A stretch of 64,000 nt of DNA, taken from positions 273,493,560-273,557,559 of the forward strand of contig JAYESD010000001.1 in NCBI GenBank assembly GCA_036927565.1, written 5' to 3'. Of the stretch, positions 53,419 to 64,000 are shown one piece after another. A model generated the notes under the pieces. That model worked only from the letters and a program-made list of their open reading frames with translations, did no database searches and was not told the DNA's origin. A program made the position numbers and the translations under genes. Source of the stretch: Tuctoria greenei. Its lineage: Eukaryota > Streptophyta > Magnoliopsida > Poales > Poaceae. Positions within the stretch are counted from its first letter, which is position 1; every line of letters begins with the position of its first letter.

Positions 53419-56400
53419 TGTCTGTGGGGACCGGAGTCCACACATCTGAGGATCTCATTGGATGGTGTCGTGCGATGCGGCACCTAACAGCACACACAAA
53501 AAGGATACCAAAATATATAAAGTTTTCATTTCATAATAAGAAGAGTTTACAAAAGAGTGTACAACAGGGGTACACACGCAGCGGAAAATACATACTCATA
53601 ATCTCACATAACTAAGAAGGAGAGAAGACGTCCATGCCCTAGGACGCTTCTCACTAGCAACAAGAAGAACATTCAGCAGCGGCGTGGTTCACATGATATT
53701 TATCTCGACACCTCGAGATCTCATGTACAACCTGAACAGTAGAAATAAACCTAATACCTGGAAAAATTGCTAAAGCGCAAACGTGAGCACAAGGCTCAGC
53801 AAGACTAACCCGTCTCACTAGACATATGTAGGGGTGAATTCTAAGCATAGGTAAGGAATAGCATAAATAGACTCGCCTACAAGTGGATCCTTATAATCAT
53901 GTTTTTAAGTAGCAAATGACATTCTTCAGGCACATCACATCATAGACTCCACAATCAAACAAGAAACGCTTTGCCGATGATATGACATGCCAAAAGCACA
54001 TAATGCTATTACAGGTAAAGTATGGGGAAACTGTAAACTTTTAATTGTACTATCTCTAAGCCATACAAGGTTGCAAAACAATTATAATTCAATATATAAT
54101 ATTCTTTTGACTTATTCAATATTTACTACTGTCCTCAACCCACCCCTATCGATGGTGAGTTAATGGGCTTCGACATCCCAGTTATCAAGTTACGTCAATT
54201 TACTGGAGTCCATATGTCCAGTATGTCGCCGGTACAAGTCAACTTGTTCGAAGGGGCCGCATATGGACGTGCCTTAACCGACACAGATGGGGTTACCAAT
54301 CCATCTCCCAACACTTGCCTCGTCATTACTGACCCAGGCACGATGTGAGCAAACCAACCTACACAAATCCCCATCCACGTCTCATATTAAAGAGTTAACG
54401 TTATGGTAGCAACTCGCGAGTAGGTTTCCCTCACTCGACTTCTCTCGCAAGTAGAATTCAACTACTTGTCTTGTGATCAGTAAAATGTGACCAATCTCGC
54501 GAGTAGTATCTGACATACTCGACTTCTACCGATCTTCTAACTAAACATTAAGCATAGCAATATAAATCGAGGGGGTCTTATACTACCCATCCACTTTAAG
54601 GATTATTTGGTCATGCATGTGGGGTATTCAATCAACATAGACCTAATGCACATATTAAGTCTATTCAATATAGTGTGTATAAAAGCAAAACTTTAAGAGA
54701 CACTTAAATGCAAACCGGGGCTTGCCTTAGTTTGCGCTAAGTCAATTGTTAGTGGTCCTTCTCTGCAGACTCCGCCAAGGACTTCCAGTGGACACCCTGG
54801 CCTTCTCCTCCAAGCGAAAATTCTCGTCGATCACTTATCATCACGTTCCTATCGACATGATATGCATATAAGTAATTAAGTAATTTAATAATAGACTCCA
54901 CGAGGTTGTGTAAACTTTAAGAACGAGGAGTTTGACTAGGAAGGACAAATATGCCTCTGTTGTGTGGGTAACCAGAGGATGAGTCAAGGTGGACATAGTA
55001 GTGTCTGTATGAACTGAAAGGTACAACATAAAGCTACATTGCAACTTAGCATACCACACTTCAAGCTATGCCACGCGAGATTGACAATTCTGAATGGTGA
55101 AGAAGTGTTGGGCGGAGAAGTGTAAGGACGACCCAAAAATCAAGGTGGGACATCGAAAGCTCGAGTATGAGAGGAGTGTAAAAGACGAAGGTCGTGACTT
55201 AGCAGTCGACCAATGAAGTTGTTCCAACTCGTAAAGGAGTAAAGCTAGTTATAGCTGAGAAGTGTTGCCGCAGGGTTCAAGAATAGGATGAATCAAGGTG
55301 GAACCCTAGCGATACTTGGGAGTGAAGTGAGATCGACATTGCTTGGACTCAAAGAGTCATATCAAGCACTGCTAACCTGATGTGAGTACCACGACACATT
55401 CAAGGGATCTTTAGGTAAACCAGTCGCTACGACTATCTTCACAAGCATCGTCTAAGTCCTTACATGACACTATTGCAGTGTCCTTTGCAAGATTGTCTAG
55501 ATGAGCTCGGTGAACTACTGGGACTTGAACATGATGCGAGACCTTGGCATGAAGGCATGCTTTGCCATCTCGAGAAGATCGTCTTAGCGAGGTCCACATC
55601 AACCCGGACTCATCAATGGGGTGAGCGGAATCCCGAACACCACCTTGTGAGTCTTAAGGCTAGTGATGTCGACTCGGTTATTGATAAGCGACTTGAGGAA
55701 CCTGTCGTCGATGAAGTGGTACACCAAGTTGACCAATCCTGTGATCGGTTAGGGAACATCCTCGACACAACCAAGGAACTCTTATCCAAGGTTCCCCTTG
55801 GTCTAGTTATCCTTGTTGGTCGCAACGTTCTTGCATACCTCTACCCCGGGTCATCGGTGATCACCGACACACCCTGTTTGACCTAGAAGACATTTCATTG
55901 AGCACCTTGGATACACCTAGGACTCGACGAGTCTCGCCTCGACTAAACCCTAATTTGGCTAAACGACCGTCGACCGTTGTGTCATGGTTGTGTTCCAGCA
56001 TCATGTACGTTACAGGCATCCTTCATCTCGATGCCAGGACACAATGATGGCTCGGAACGTCACGACGATGTCATGTGGTCAACGACGTCGACACGACTCA
56101 ATGTGAAGCAACACAAGCATGTATGGACATGCCAACACAACACAAAGGCGAGAAAGGTCAACGTGGGGTTGCTTTTGGCTAGACCTCAAGGTAGAACGCG
56201 GACGTAGGGCTCGATGTCGCTCAAGTCAATACAAGCCCACCGCGAACAGCCATCGACGAAACTGTTGTCGATGGTGGCAAGCATTAGGGGAGCTACTAGA
56301 GGAACAAGAGGAGTAGTAGTTTGAACACGACATGTCACTGTAGTGATAAACAAGTGGTTTGCCTACACCGTGAGGGCATGCAAGAATACGCTGCAGGTGG

Positions 56401-57300
56401 TGGTCACCATGGAAACGGCTGTGTAGGAACGCACACATGACACAATGACCAAGGTCGGGGTTACCACGCAGCAAGTAGCAAGGCACCCATCGTGCGGGAT
56501 GTTCGCCCGGGAGTAGCCCACGACACGGTGATGTGTTACTGTAGCTGATAGGTGAGGCAAGCGCGAGGAACCAAGTGAACAGTGTGTGTCGGCATTTCAT
56601 CGAACAGGTGGTGAGCGCGACTGGAAACAGAGCATAGAGCAGTGGAAGCATGGGATATTTATGGAGCTGAGGTCGATAAAATGAAGAAGGACCTTAGGTC
56701 GATTAATGACGCGGTTGTTGCTAGCAAGGTGTGCTCGGCCGTTGACGAACGTGGTGCTGACATGGAACATGCTCAACGCGGTTTGTGCGTCGAGGAACGG
56801 CGCAACGCGGCGCACGGCAACACGTGCTGCAGCGAGGACGAGAGGCGAGCAGGGAACGAGTTAGGCGGAGAGGAAGGACGACGATGGCTAGGCAACTCAC
56901 TTGGAGACGTTCGGTGGCCGGCAACAGGCGCAGGAGCGCGGGACGACGACGTCGGCTCGTGTCGGCGAGCATTTGGGCGATTGGGCGCCGTCGGCAACAG
57001 CGGACGAGCGTGGCACGTGGCGGAGGTGACCGGCACGAGAAAGGTGGGGGCGCGCGCCGGCGCAGTGGGGTCAGTGGAGCGCGCGCAGCGTTGTGGAGGT
57101 GGGCGAGCGGAAGCCGGGAGGAGGAGCGTAGAGCGACGTTGGCGGCGCGTGGTGGCGTGGCGCTGGCGCCGGCGGCTAGGCGAGTGGACGGACGACCGGC
57201 GGTCGATGTTGGGCGGGGTGTCAGCGCCGTGGCGCAGGGGCCGGAGCAGCGGCGGCGCGCCCCTGCTTGGGTCTTAAAAAGTTATGTTGAGGTCTTCTTC
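53419..57300 (-). repeat. LTR of a minus-strand gypsy-like element (right edge uncertain)
   Basis: Same layout as the young Tekay LTR read left to right: TGT start, GCAGCGGAAAATA block (53580), a 'CAGCAAG' stretch, GCTTGCC near 54722, then a GC-rich block at 56740-57275. A TATA-like box (reverse strand ATAAATA) lies at 56656-56662. No gag-pol lies to its left beyond the PBS. Long frames over 56642-57315 on both strands reflect the GC-rich block. Confidence 0.5.
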
Positions 57301-59589
57301 TTTCTGTCAAAATGAAGTAACCTTCTTCATTGAGGAGGTACTTAGAGTTCTATGATAGTTAAGCATCCTTAACTCTGGATGTTTCTCTTATGAAGACTTT
57401 TCTGCTTTGGTCTTGTAGCCGAAGCAATGCCATCAGGCAGTACAAGTCAAAGAGTTCCAAAGTTTGGTAATCAATAATAATCTCGCGAATAGAAAGATTT
57501 TAAGGTTCTAGCGAGGCCGAGAAGTCAATAAGAAACTCCTCGCAGCTAGAAACAGTCAGTTGCCAATACTCAAGGCAATTTGAGTTTCAACAAGTCAAGG
57601 ACAAGGACTCAACTGTGTTTTAGTCACAAGGTGTCCCTTGTGCTACTCAAGATAATGAAACAAGTCGAAGGCGTTGCAAACGATAAAATTGATCACAACT
57701 CAAAAATGTTAGGCACTACTTAAGTATCTGAACGGGGTCACATATTCTTGCTCAAAACTCATTAGTAATTACGTTTCATGATGCATCACAAACCGGATGA
57801 TGTTATGCAGACACAATGCAACTCCGCGGATAACTATGCAAGGTATGGTGCATTCAGTATTATGCTTTGAGCAAAAAAATAGGTAAGACAACTCAAACAC
57901 AAACAGAAGTACCCTAGATACAGAAGGATTAAGTGACTTGGTCATTAAAAGTGTCGAACGATGAATGTCACTTTCACATCTTGACCAAGTTCAAGAATTT
58001 CAAGGTAAGAACATTAGCAAAGAATGATGAGGTTCATCTCAAGGCAACGGAGTGTACATAATGGAAAAAAACGATTGAACTTCTTGTTGATGTGAAGTTC
58101 CCTGAAGCTTGCTAATCACAGCTTATAGGTAGTTGTGATTCCTTAACAAAGGGTCAGGTTTTTCATCACGTAGGATTCCTGAGGTAGTATGTCTAACCTT
58201 TAAAAGGTGCGGTAGGGTTGCCTTCAGAAGTTGCAAAGAGAGTAACCTTTGAAGAGTAAGGTTCTCATCACTTCCTTAGGTTACACTAAGTGGTTGACAA
58301 GGTACTGTGCTAGGCACGACCTTGGTTAGTGATCCACGTTCTTGCTAAAGAATTTCCAGCTCATACTACTCACCTATGGCTTCTCGTCTCAGAGACTGAA
58401 GCAAGGGAGTGGTTTAGCGTGAAAAATCAACCGACTTCTTTAACTCGATGATAGAGTTCCCCAAGAAACGGGGTTCGAGAACATACGTTAATTAACCTTC
58501 TCATTGACCCAATGAGTCAATATTGTACTCGGTCCTACTTACTTGAGCATTGCTTCCAGCACGTTGGTTCGGTGTCGATGTACCTTGGTATGATACCTAG
58601 GTGAACGTATCACTTTGATTACTAGGTGCACTACTTCCCCCTTAAGGTTCAAGCTAGGTAAGCGAGAAACTTACCCCAAACGATCCTTACGGGGAGGGTC
58701 GTTGACTAATGGAAGTGCAACACATGCTCAATACACCCTTGAAGTGTGAGGTGCACGATTGCCTAATTAGAACACTAACATGAGCAACTGAGCCAAATAG
58801 ATTCGATTGAGTTTAATACTCAACTCTAATGGTAATTATTGTTGAATCACGACACCTGTGATGTTATGAAACTCCTCGAGCTGAACTCGAGAACCAAATC
58901 TATAACCACACCAAATGGTCCTTACCCGATTAAATTCTGGTGAAGAATGAAATGCCTGGACGCAACTTTGATTTTGGCCAATTGAATGGCAAAATCACAT
59001 CTCGAGGTGAATAACAAAGTTAAATTACACTTCAATACCTTTCCAAAAAGTATTGGTTTGCCTCTAGATCTTCTCTGGTTTGCATGTTATGCGATTTTAA
59101 AGTCAGCAGATTTTTCAGCACTTTCAGCAGAACCTGCTTAAAAAGTAGCAGTTTTGATCTAAAGTTTTCATGCGGTTCTGATGGAAATCTGGAAATATTC
59201 TTATTTACAAAGTTGTAGCCAATGTAATAAGATTTCCATAATGTATTTACTTGTCTTCATATCAGTTCTGTTTCAGAAGATATGAATTTTTGAAGTTGGG
59301 TAAAATGTCAGCATTCAGAATTTGAATTCAGTTCAGATTGACCACTCTGCATTCAAACTGGATTTGGAATAGGTAGATGACCGATTCAGGTCTGGAGCCA
59401 ATTGCAAAAATTGTAGCTGACTCTCTAACCTTTCCAACGGTTACTCGCGCGACACCATTGGATCAAGGGTCTGCGAGTTGTCCGTAGTGTTGTCCATCGA
59501 CTTCCTACTTATGGATCCCCCATAGAGGACACATGGTAGATGTGGTTAGCTGGTTGGGCACATCTACCACTTGATCGCAGGATGTTATT
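57301..59589. other. Unassigned repeat-like sequence
   Basis: No gene recognised. It may be the continuation of the LTR to the left or internal sequence of another copy. 58990-59420 resembles 51810-52390 (shared AATAACAAAGTT, CTTTCCAAAAAGTATT, GGAAAT motifs). No clear LTR end was found. Confidence 0.35.
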
Positions 59590-61625
59590 GATGGGCCCCC
59601 AGTGGAGCAAGGGAGTTGGAGTTCTTTAGTGTCGCCCACCATCATCATGATAGCGTCGACGGCAGGCCCCTTGGGAGGTGCCGGAGCTGGTTGCTCCGGC
59701 GTCGTCCAATATTGTCATAGAGTCATTGACGGTAGGCCCATTGGGAGGTGCCGGAGCTGGCTGCTCCGGCGTCACCCACCAACATTGTAGAGATGTCAAC
59801 GGCAGGCCCCTCGGGAGGTGCTGGAGTTGGATGCTCTAGCGTCGTCCACTATCATCGTAGAGTCGTCGAAGGTAGGACCCTTAGGAGGTGCCAGAGCTGG
59901 ATGCTCTGGCATTGTCCACCATCGTCGTAGAGTCATCGACGACGAGCCCCTTGGGAGGTGCTGGAGTTGGATGCTCCAGCGTCATCCACCATCTTCGTAG
60001 GGACGTCGACGGCAGGCCTGGTGTACAGGCTATCAAAAGAGAACCCTGTTAGCAACTAGAGCGAGGCAGGAGAGTTTACTCATTTGTCCGCTCTTGTTGC
60101 TGTCGTTGACGTGCTGGGATGTCGACAACAGGCCCCTTGCGAGGTGCCGGAGCTGGATGCTCTGGCGTCATCTGCCATCTTCATAGATAAGTCGACGACA
60201 CGCCCCTTGGGAGGTGCCAAAGTTGGATGCTCCGGTGTCACCCACCATCATCGCGGAGACGTCGACAGCAGGCCCCTTGGGATGTGTCAGAGCTGGATGC
60301 TTCGGCGTCGCCCACCATCATCGTGGAGACATCGACAGTAGGCCCCCTTGGAGGTGCCAGAGATGGATGCTCTGGCATCCCCACCATCTTCGCAGTGATA
60401 TCAATGATAGGCCCCTAGTGTACAGGCTATCACAAGAGAACCATGTTAGCAACAAGAGCGAGGCAGGAGAGTTTACTCATTTGTCCACACTTATTGCTGC
60501 TGTTGACGTGCTAGGTCATCGACAGTAGGCCCCTTGCGAGGTGCCGGGGCTGGATACACTGGCGTCGTCCGCCATCTTCATAGATACGTCGACGGCAGGC
60601 CCCTTGGGAGGTGCCTGAGCTGGATGCTTTGGCATTGTCCGCCATCTTCATAGAAACATCGACAGCAGGCCCCTGGTTTACAGGCTATCACAAGAGAACC
60701 TTATTAGCAATAAGTGCGAGGCAGGAGAGTTTACTTATTTGTCTACGCTTGTTGTTGTCGTTGATGTGTTGGGATGTCGACGGCAGGCCCCTTGCGAGGT
60801 GCCTAAGCTGGATGCTCCGGCATCGTCCGCCATCTTCGTAGATACGTTAACGACAGGACCTTTGGGAGGTGCCGAAGTTGGATGCTCCGACATCGCCCAC
60901 CATCGTCGTGGAGACATCGACGGCAAGCCCCTTGGCAGGTGCTGGAGCTGGATGCTCCGGCGTCGCCCACCATCGTTGTGGAGATGTTGACGGCGGGCCC
61001 CTTGGCAGGTGCCGGAGCTGGACGCTCTGGCGTCGCCCACCATTGTCATGGATACATCGACGGCAGGCCCCCTGGGAGGTGCTGGAGCTGGATGCTCCGA
61101 TATTGTCCGCCATCTTCGTAGATACGTCGACAGTAGGCCCTCGGTTTACAGTGTATCACAAGAGAACTCTGTTAGCAACAAGAGCAATACAGGAGGGTTT
61201 ACTTATTTATCCGCGCTTGTTGCTGTCATTGACGTGCTGGGACGTCAACGGCAGGCCCTTGTGAGGTGCCGGAGCTGGATGTTCTTGCGTCGTCCACCAT
61301 CGTCGGGGAGACGTCGACGATAGGTCCCTTGAGAGGTGCCGAAGCTGGATTCTCTGATGTCGCCCACCATCGTCGTGGAGACGTCGACGGCAAGCCCCTA
61401 GGAGGTGACGGAGCTGGATGCTCCTGCATCGTCCGCCATCTTCGTAGATACGTCGACGGCAGGCCCCTGGTGTACATGTTATCACAAGAGAACCCTGTTA
61501 GCAGCAAGAGCGGGGCAAGAGAGTTTACTCACTTATCCACACTTGTTACTGTCGTCGGCGTGTTGGGACGTCGACGACAGGCCCCTTGAGAGGTGCCCTG
61601 GTTGGCTGTCCTGCACATGTGATAG
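59590..61625. repeat. Hierarchical minisatellite, monomer about 70 bp in five blocks separated by a conserved spacer
   Basis: Monomer GTCGACGGCAGGCCCC-TTGGGAGGTGCCGGAGCTGG-ATGCTCCGGCGTCG-CCCACCATCGTCGTGGAGAC recurs at 59655, 59726, 59796, 59866, 59936, 60006, then 60118 onward, roughly 25 times in all. Every 3 to 6 monomers a spacer of about 110 bp intervenes (near 60020, 60419, 60673, 61143, 61470), beginning TG(T/G)... and reading ...CAGGCTATCACAAGAGAACC...GCGAGGCAGGAGAGTTTACTCATTTGTCC. Open frames on both strands are a consequence of the repeat. I do not call a protein. Confidence 0.9.
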
Positions 61626-62153
61626 AAAGAGGGGGAACTAGTCTCGCTCGTCGATCCTAGCCATTCCTTTCCTTAGATCTATCAAGTCTTTCTGTCCTGG
61701 ACTGACGCACGGGGCTTGGGTAATTCGATGCGTTGGTGCTCTGGGGTTCGGCTCCTACCGTCTTCAGGGTGTGAGATTTCTGGCTCCAGTACTCAGCTGT
61801 AGTGCTGGGAGTCAGGGTGTGTATGCTTAGGGTGCAGGACTAGGCTAAGCAGTTTACACTCCCTGGACCTCCTGCTCGACACAAGCCTTTCCTGGGAAGC
61901 CTTCTGGCGCCACGGGACCCTAATGACAATAGCAGCCGGAAGAACCCCTCACACATTGGAGGTACCTCAAGCGAACCCGCCTGCAGCAGGACTGCATGAC
62001 TTCAGCATGGGTGAGTTACAGAGCATACAACCGTATATATGAAGATAGTATACAATAAACGAGGCTAGTATGGTATGATCATAAAATTACTGCGTAATTA
62101 AATGAACGATGTTTTTAAGAAAGCGTTGAGTAAAATAATGATTTTTTATCAGT
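61626..62153. other. Unassigned sequence between minisatellite and LTR
   Basis: No recognised coding sequence or transposon ends. It may be internal sequence of an Athila-type element because a PPT-like run and LTR follow. Confidence 0.3.
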
Positions 62154-62167
62154 GTTCATAGGGGGAG
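62154..62167 (+). promoter_or_regulatory. Possible polypurine tract before an Athila-type LTR
   Basis: Purine run ATAGGGGGAG directly before the LTR start TGTTGACGG at 62168. Confidence 0.45.
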
Positions 62168-63424
62168 TGTTGACGGCTGTTATATACCAATTTCAGCCGT
62201 CAATATAACTCAATTATGTGAAGGATTGATCATTTCTTGCACAAATCACCTTTCTACTTGACCTATTTCCACTTGTACTTGGAGAAATATGTGTATGCAG
62301 ATATTTATACAGGAATTGAGGAAAAGTATGGGGAGCAATCATTCTATTGTATACACTATCTTCCATATTCCTTAGAGGAGTTAGGATGTAGAGAGGAGAG
62401 CCTCTAGTCCCAAGTCCAAATTGGGAAAAGAGTAGAAGGAGTCTCTCTTCCCAATTCCACATTGGGAAAGGTATCTCTCATGTATTCCTTCTTGTATTTG
62501 TGACTTTGTGCTCAATAAAGATATTATCTTTAGTCTTCTTTTATACGTATACTTGGACAAAGCATTTCTTGTTTGATTGTGGAGTCCATGTAAGTGGAAG
62601 GTATAGTATTTATGATTGTACTCTCATGATCACATCTTATGGTCATAAACACTATAGACCCCCACTATAGTCTATGTAGTTATGATATGATTATGTTAAT
62701 ATGAACAACTATGCTATGCAATCAACACCGATTCAACGATGATTTAGTTCATTGCCTTAGGATGGCTTGTGCTGCAGCTCTTAAGGTATTTTCTTAGTAT
62801 GCTACCATGGTGCTAGGGTATTTAAGTAGCGTTGGATGTCTCGTAGACCCACTGATTGAAGAGGTAGGCAGTAGGTGGTGACAGCCCTATTCGTCCTTTA
62901 TAATCCTCCACGTTCGGCTATGCCACATGCTCTTGGCGGGAGTCGTCCTAGTATTGCTAGGGGTAAGCCCGTGCTCAATGTGTTGAATAGCATTGCATGG
63001 GAATTCATCATTGACATGACCATTAGTATCTACCTTAGGCTATGTATATGTATTAGGAGCATTGTAGGAGCAACTCTCTAACTCGTAATCCAATCTCTCT
63101 CTAGTACCCATTTACCCTTTAGAATAGATTGCCTAGGTGTGTGTCACACTACCCCTATTATCAACTTACCCCTGTCCGGATAATTCATTAGTATCCCATA
63201 GCTTGACCATAAGAGTAGTATATACTTTACTCCATTGCCTTCCTTTGGGATAAATAGATACTCTTGGGAATTCTCATGGGTGAAATGCTACAACGGTATC
63301 TTCCGTGCGCTTGCGGATCTCATCTCTTTACCAGAGATGATCTGTGGTGTTAAGAAATACCAACAAGCATTTCTAGTGCCGTTGCCGGGGATGATTTGTT
63401 AGTATATCTTAGGAGCCGTCAACA
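62168..63424 (+). repeat. Athila-type LTR, + orientation (about 1.26 kb)
   Basis: TGTTGACGGCT at the start and AGCCGTCAACA at the end form an 11-bp terminal inverted repeat. Much of 62830-63365 is the reverse complement of the Athila-type LTR at 27211-27560 (for example the GGCGGGAGTCGTCCTAGTATTG region). An inner LTR end plus PBS-like relic occurs at 63345-63391. Confidence 0.75.
63345..63391 (+). repeat. Relic of an earlier LTR terminus and degenerate primer site inside the LTR
   Basis: GTTAAGAAATACCAACA then AGCATTTCTAGTGCCGTTGCCGGGG. This is the exact LTR-end/PBS arrangement of the element at 27185-27230, with TGGCGCC changed to TAGTGCC. Confidence 0.7.
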
Positions 63425-63432
63425 AGCATTTA

Positions 63433-63450
63433 TGGCGCCATTGCCGGGAA
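63433..63450 (+). promoter_or_regulatory. Primer-binding site (tRNA-Asp type), Athila-type element at right edge
   Basis: TGGCGCCATTGCCGGGAA, 8 bases after the LTR end at 63424. Confidence 0.8.
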
Positions 63451-64000
63451 AGGCAAAGGAAGTGAAGGATAGCTATCACTTGTGATTAAGCTATAGGTAC
63501 TAATAATTATTAGACAGGATTACCCTTGTTTGTTTTCTCCTTTGTGTGAAAGCAGGGTAGTGTTGGCCAACCCATTGTATGGGATGGCCAACGAGGATGC
63601 AAGTGCTAAACTGCAAGATGATTCAAGGCGTACCTCAACAAATTTCCACTAGGCAACACACTTGCCTTTTGCGGGAGAATTTCAACTTTCAATAGGATCC
63701 AAAGTCATCCATACCCAAGCTTGGGGAAGGCTCCAATAAGTTCTTCTTGTTTTGCCTCCACCATGGGGTGGATAGTTGGCTCTTCATCCAACACTCGTGT
63801 CATGGGTTGGTTCCACCAATCCATGACCACATTCATGCTGGAGCTGAAGGAGTCCTATTCTCATTCATCATGGATGAGAAGAAGGTCTCCACTCAAGGGG
63901 TGGATTGAAGAATGCTCGAGTTCCCATAGCTTGTCATGCACACCACTTCACATGGTGGATATGCTAAGTTATGGAACTACACCTCCCATTGAAGTGTCAT
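63451..64000 (+). pseudogene. 5' leader and gag remnant of an Athila-type element, cut by the window edge
   Basis: A leader of about 100 bp is followed by degenerate coding sequence in mixed frames, for example SLGKAPISSSCFASTMGW and TTFMLELKESYSHSSW. Stops interrupt every frame. The call rests on position after LTR and PBS more than on sequence. Confidence 0.4.

Noticed and set aside
55464..55886. 140-codon + strand frame
   Set aside because: Inside an LTR-like region on the strand opposite to the inferred element. Composition is ordinary and the opposite strand is also open.
56642..57315. 211- and 176-codon overlapping frames on the + strand
   Set aside because: Arg/Gly/Ala-rich translation of a GC-rich LTR block, open in several frames at once. 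No domain, and the same kind of block occurs in the young Tekay LTR.
59590..61625. CRISPR-like array (regular repeats with spacers)
   Set aside because: Monomers are about 70 bp and diverged, spacers are homologous to each other, and the window is plant nuclear DNA. It is a minisatellite.

Overview
This looks like a stretch of heterochromatic, repeat-dense nuclear DNA from a grass (Poaceae). Nearly everything recognisable is LTR retrotransposon: Ty3/gypsy chromoviruses of the Tekay type, Athila-type and Tat-type elements, and Ty1/copia SIRE-type elements. Also present are a grass-type gene fragment (probable pseudogene), a tandemly duplicated TIR transposon, a MITE-like element and a minisatellite. 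I see no convincing intact host gene, rRNA, tRNA gene or CRISPR array. The grass assignment rests on element families and on the gene fragment at 34.8-38.5 kb. The species cannot be named.

The first 35 kb is a readable nest. A degenerate Tekay-type chromovirus on the + strand is the host. Its RT/RNase H/integrase appears at 6097-7524, 19378-19799 and 28440-28715, and its 3' LTR at 28716-34752. Into it went: (i) Tat-type sequence (1-6096), two antisense accessory ORF remnants each followed by a polypurine tract and an LTR; (ii) a young, complete Tekay element at 7525-19372 (minus strand) with near-identical 2.86-kb LTRs, target duplication ATTCT, an intact 1523-aa gag-pol and a separate 284-aa leader ORF; (iii) a decayed Athila-type element at 19800-28439 (minus strand, duplication ACCAT); (iv) a solo LTR of a closely related family at 29563-32575 inside the host LTR (duplication CGTGG).

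From 34753 to about 38.5 kb lies a broken member of a large uncharacterised grass protein family. A TIR element with GC-rich, gene-like contents interrupts it, and that element is present as two head-to-tail 1197-bp copies. From 38.5 to 40.5 kb are small gene-like pieces, including an inverted pair, and a 301-bp MITE-like element. 40.5-47.7 kb holds two SIRE-type copia remnants joined head to head. 47.7-51.8 kb is a Tat LTR plus a third antisense accessory ORF in the opposite orientation to the first two. 51.8-59.5 kb is LTR-like material of a further minus-strand element, with a PBS at 53405-53418. 59.6-61.6 kb is a hierarchical about 70-bp minisatellite. The right edge is an Athila-type LTR, PBS and start of a gag remnant on the + strand.

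The most interesting item is the leader ORF of the young Tekay element (15254-16108, minus strand). Its N-terminus matches the histone H3 tail in register (MARTK-T-RKSTGG, with K4, R8, K9 and S10 kept), and it ends in a long acidic tract. The same element's integrase carries a C-terminal chromodomain, a fold that in other proteins reads methylated H3 tails.
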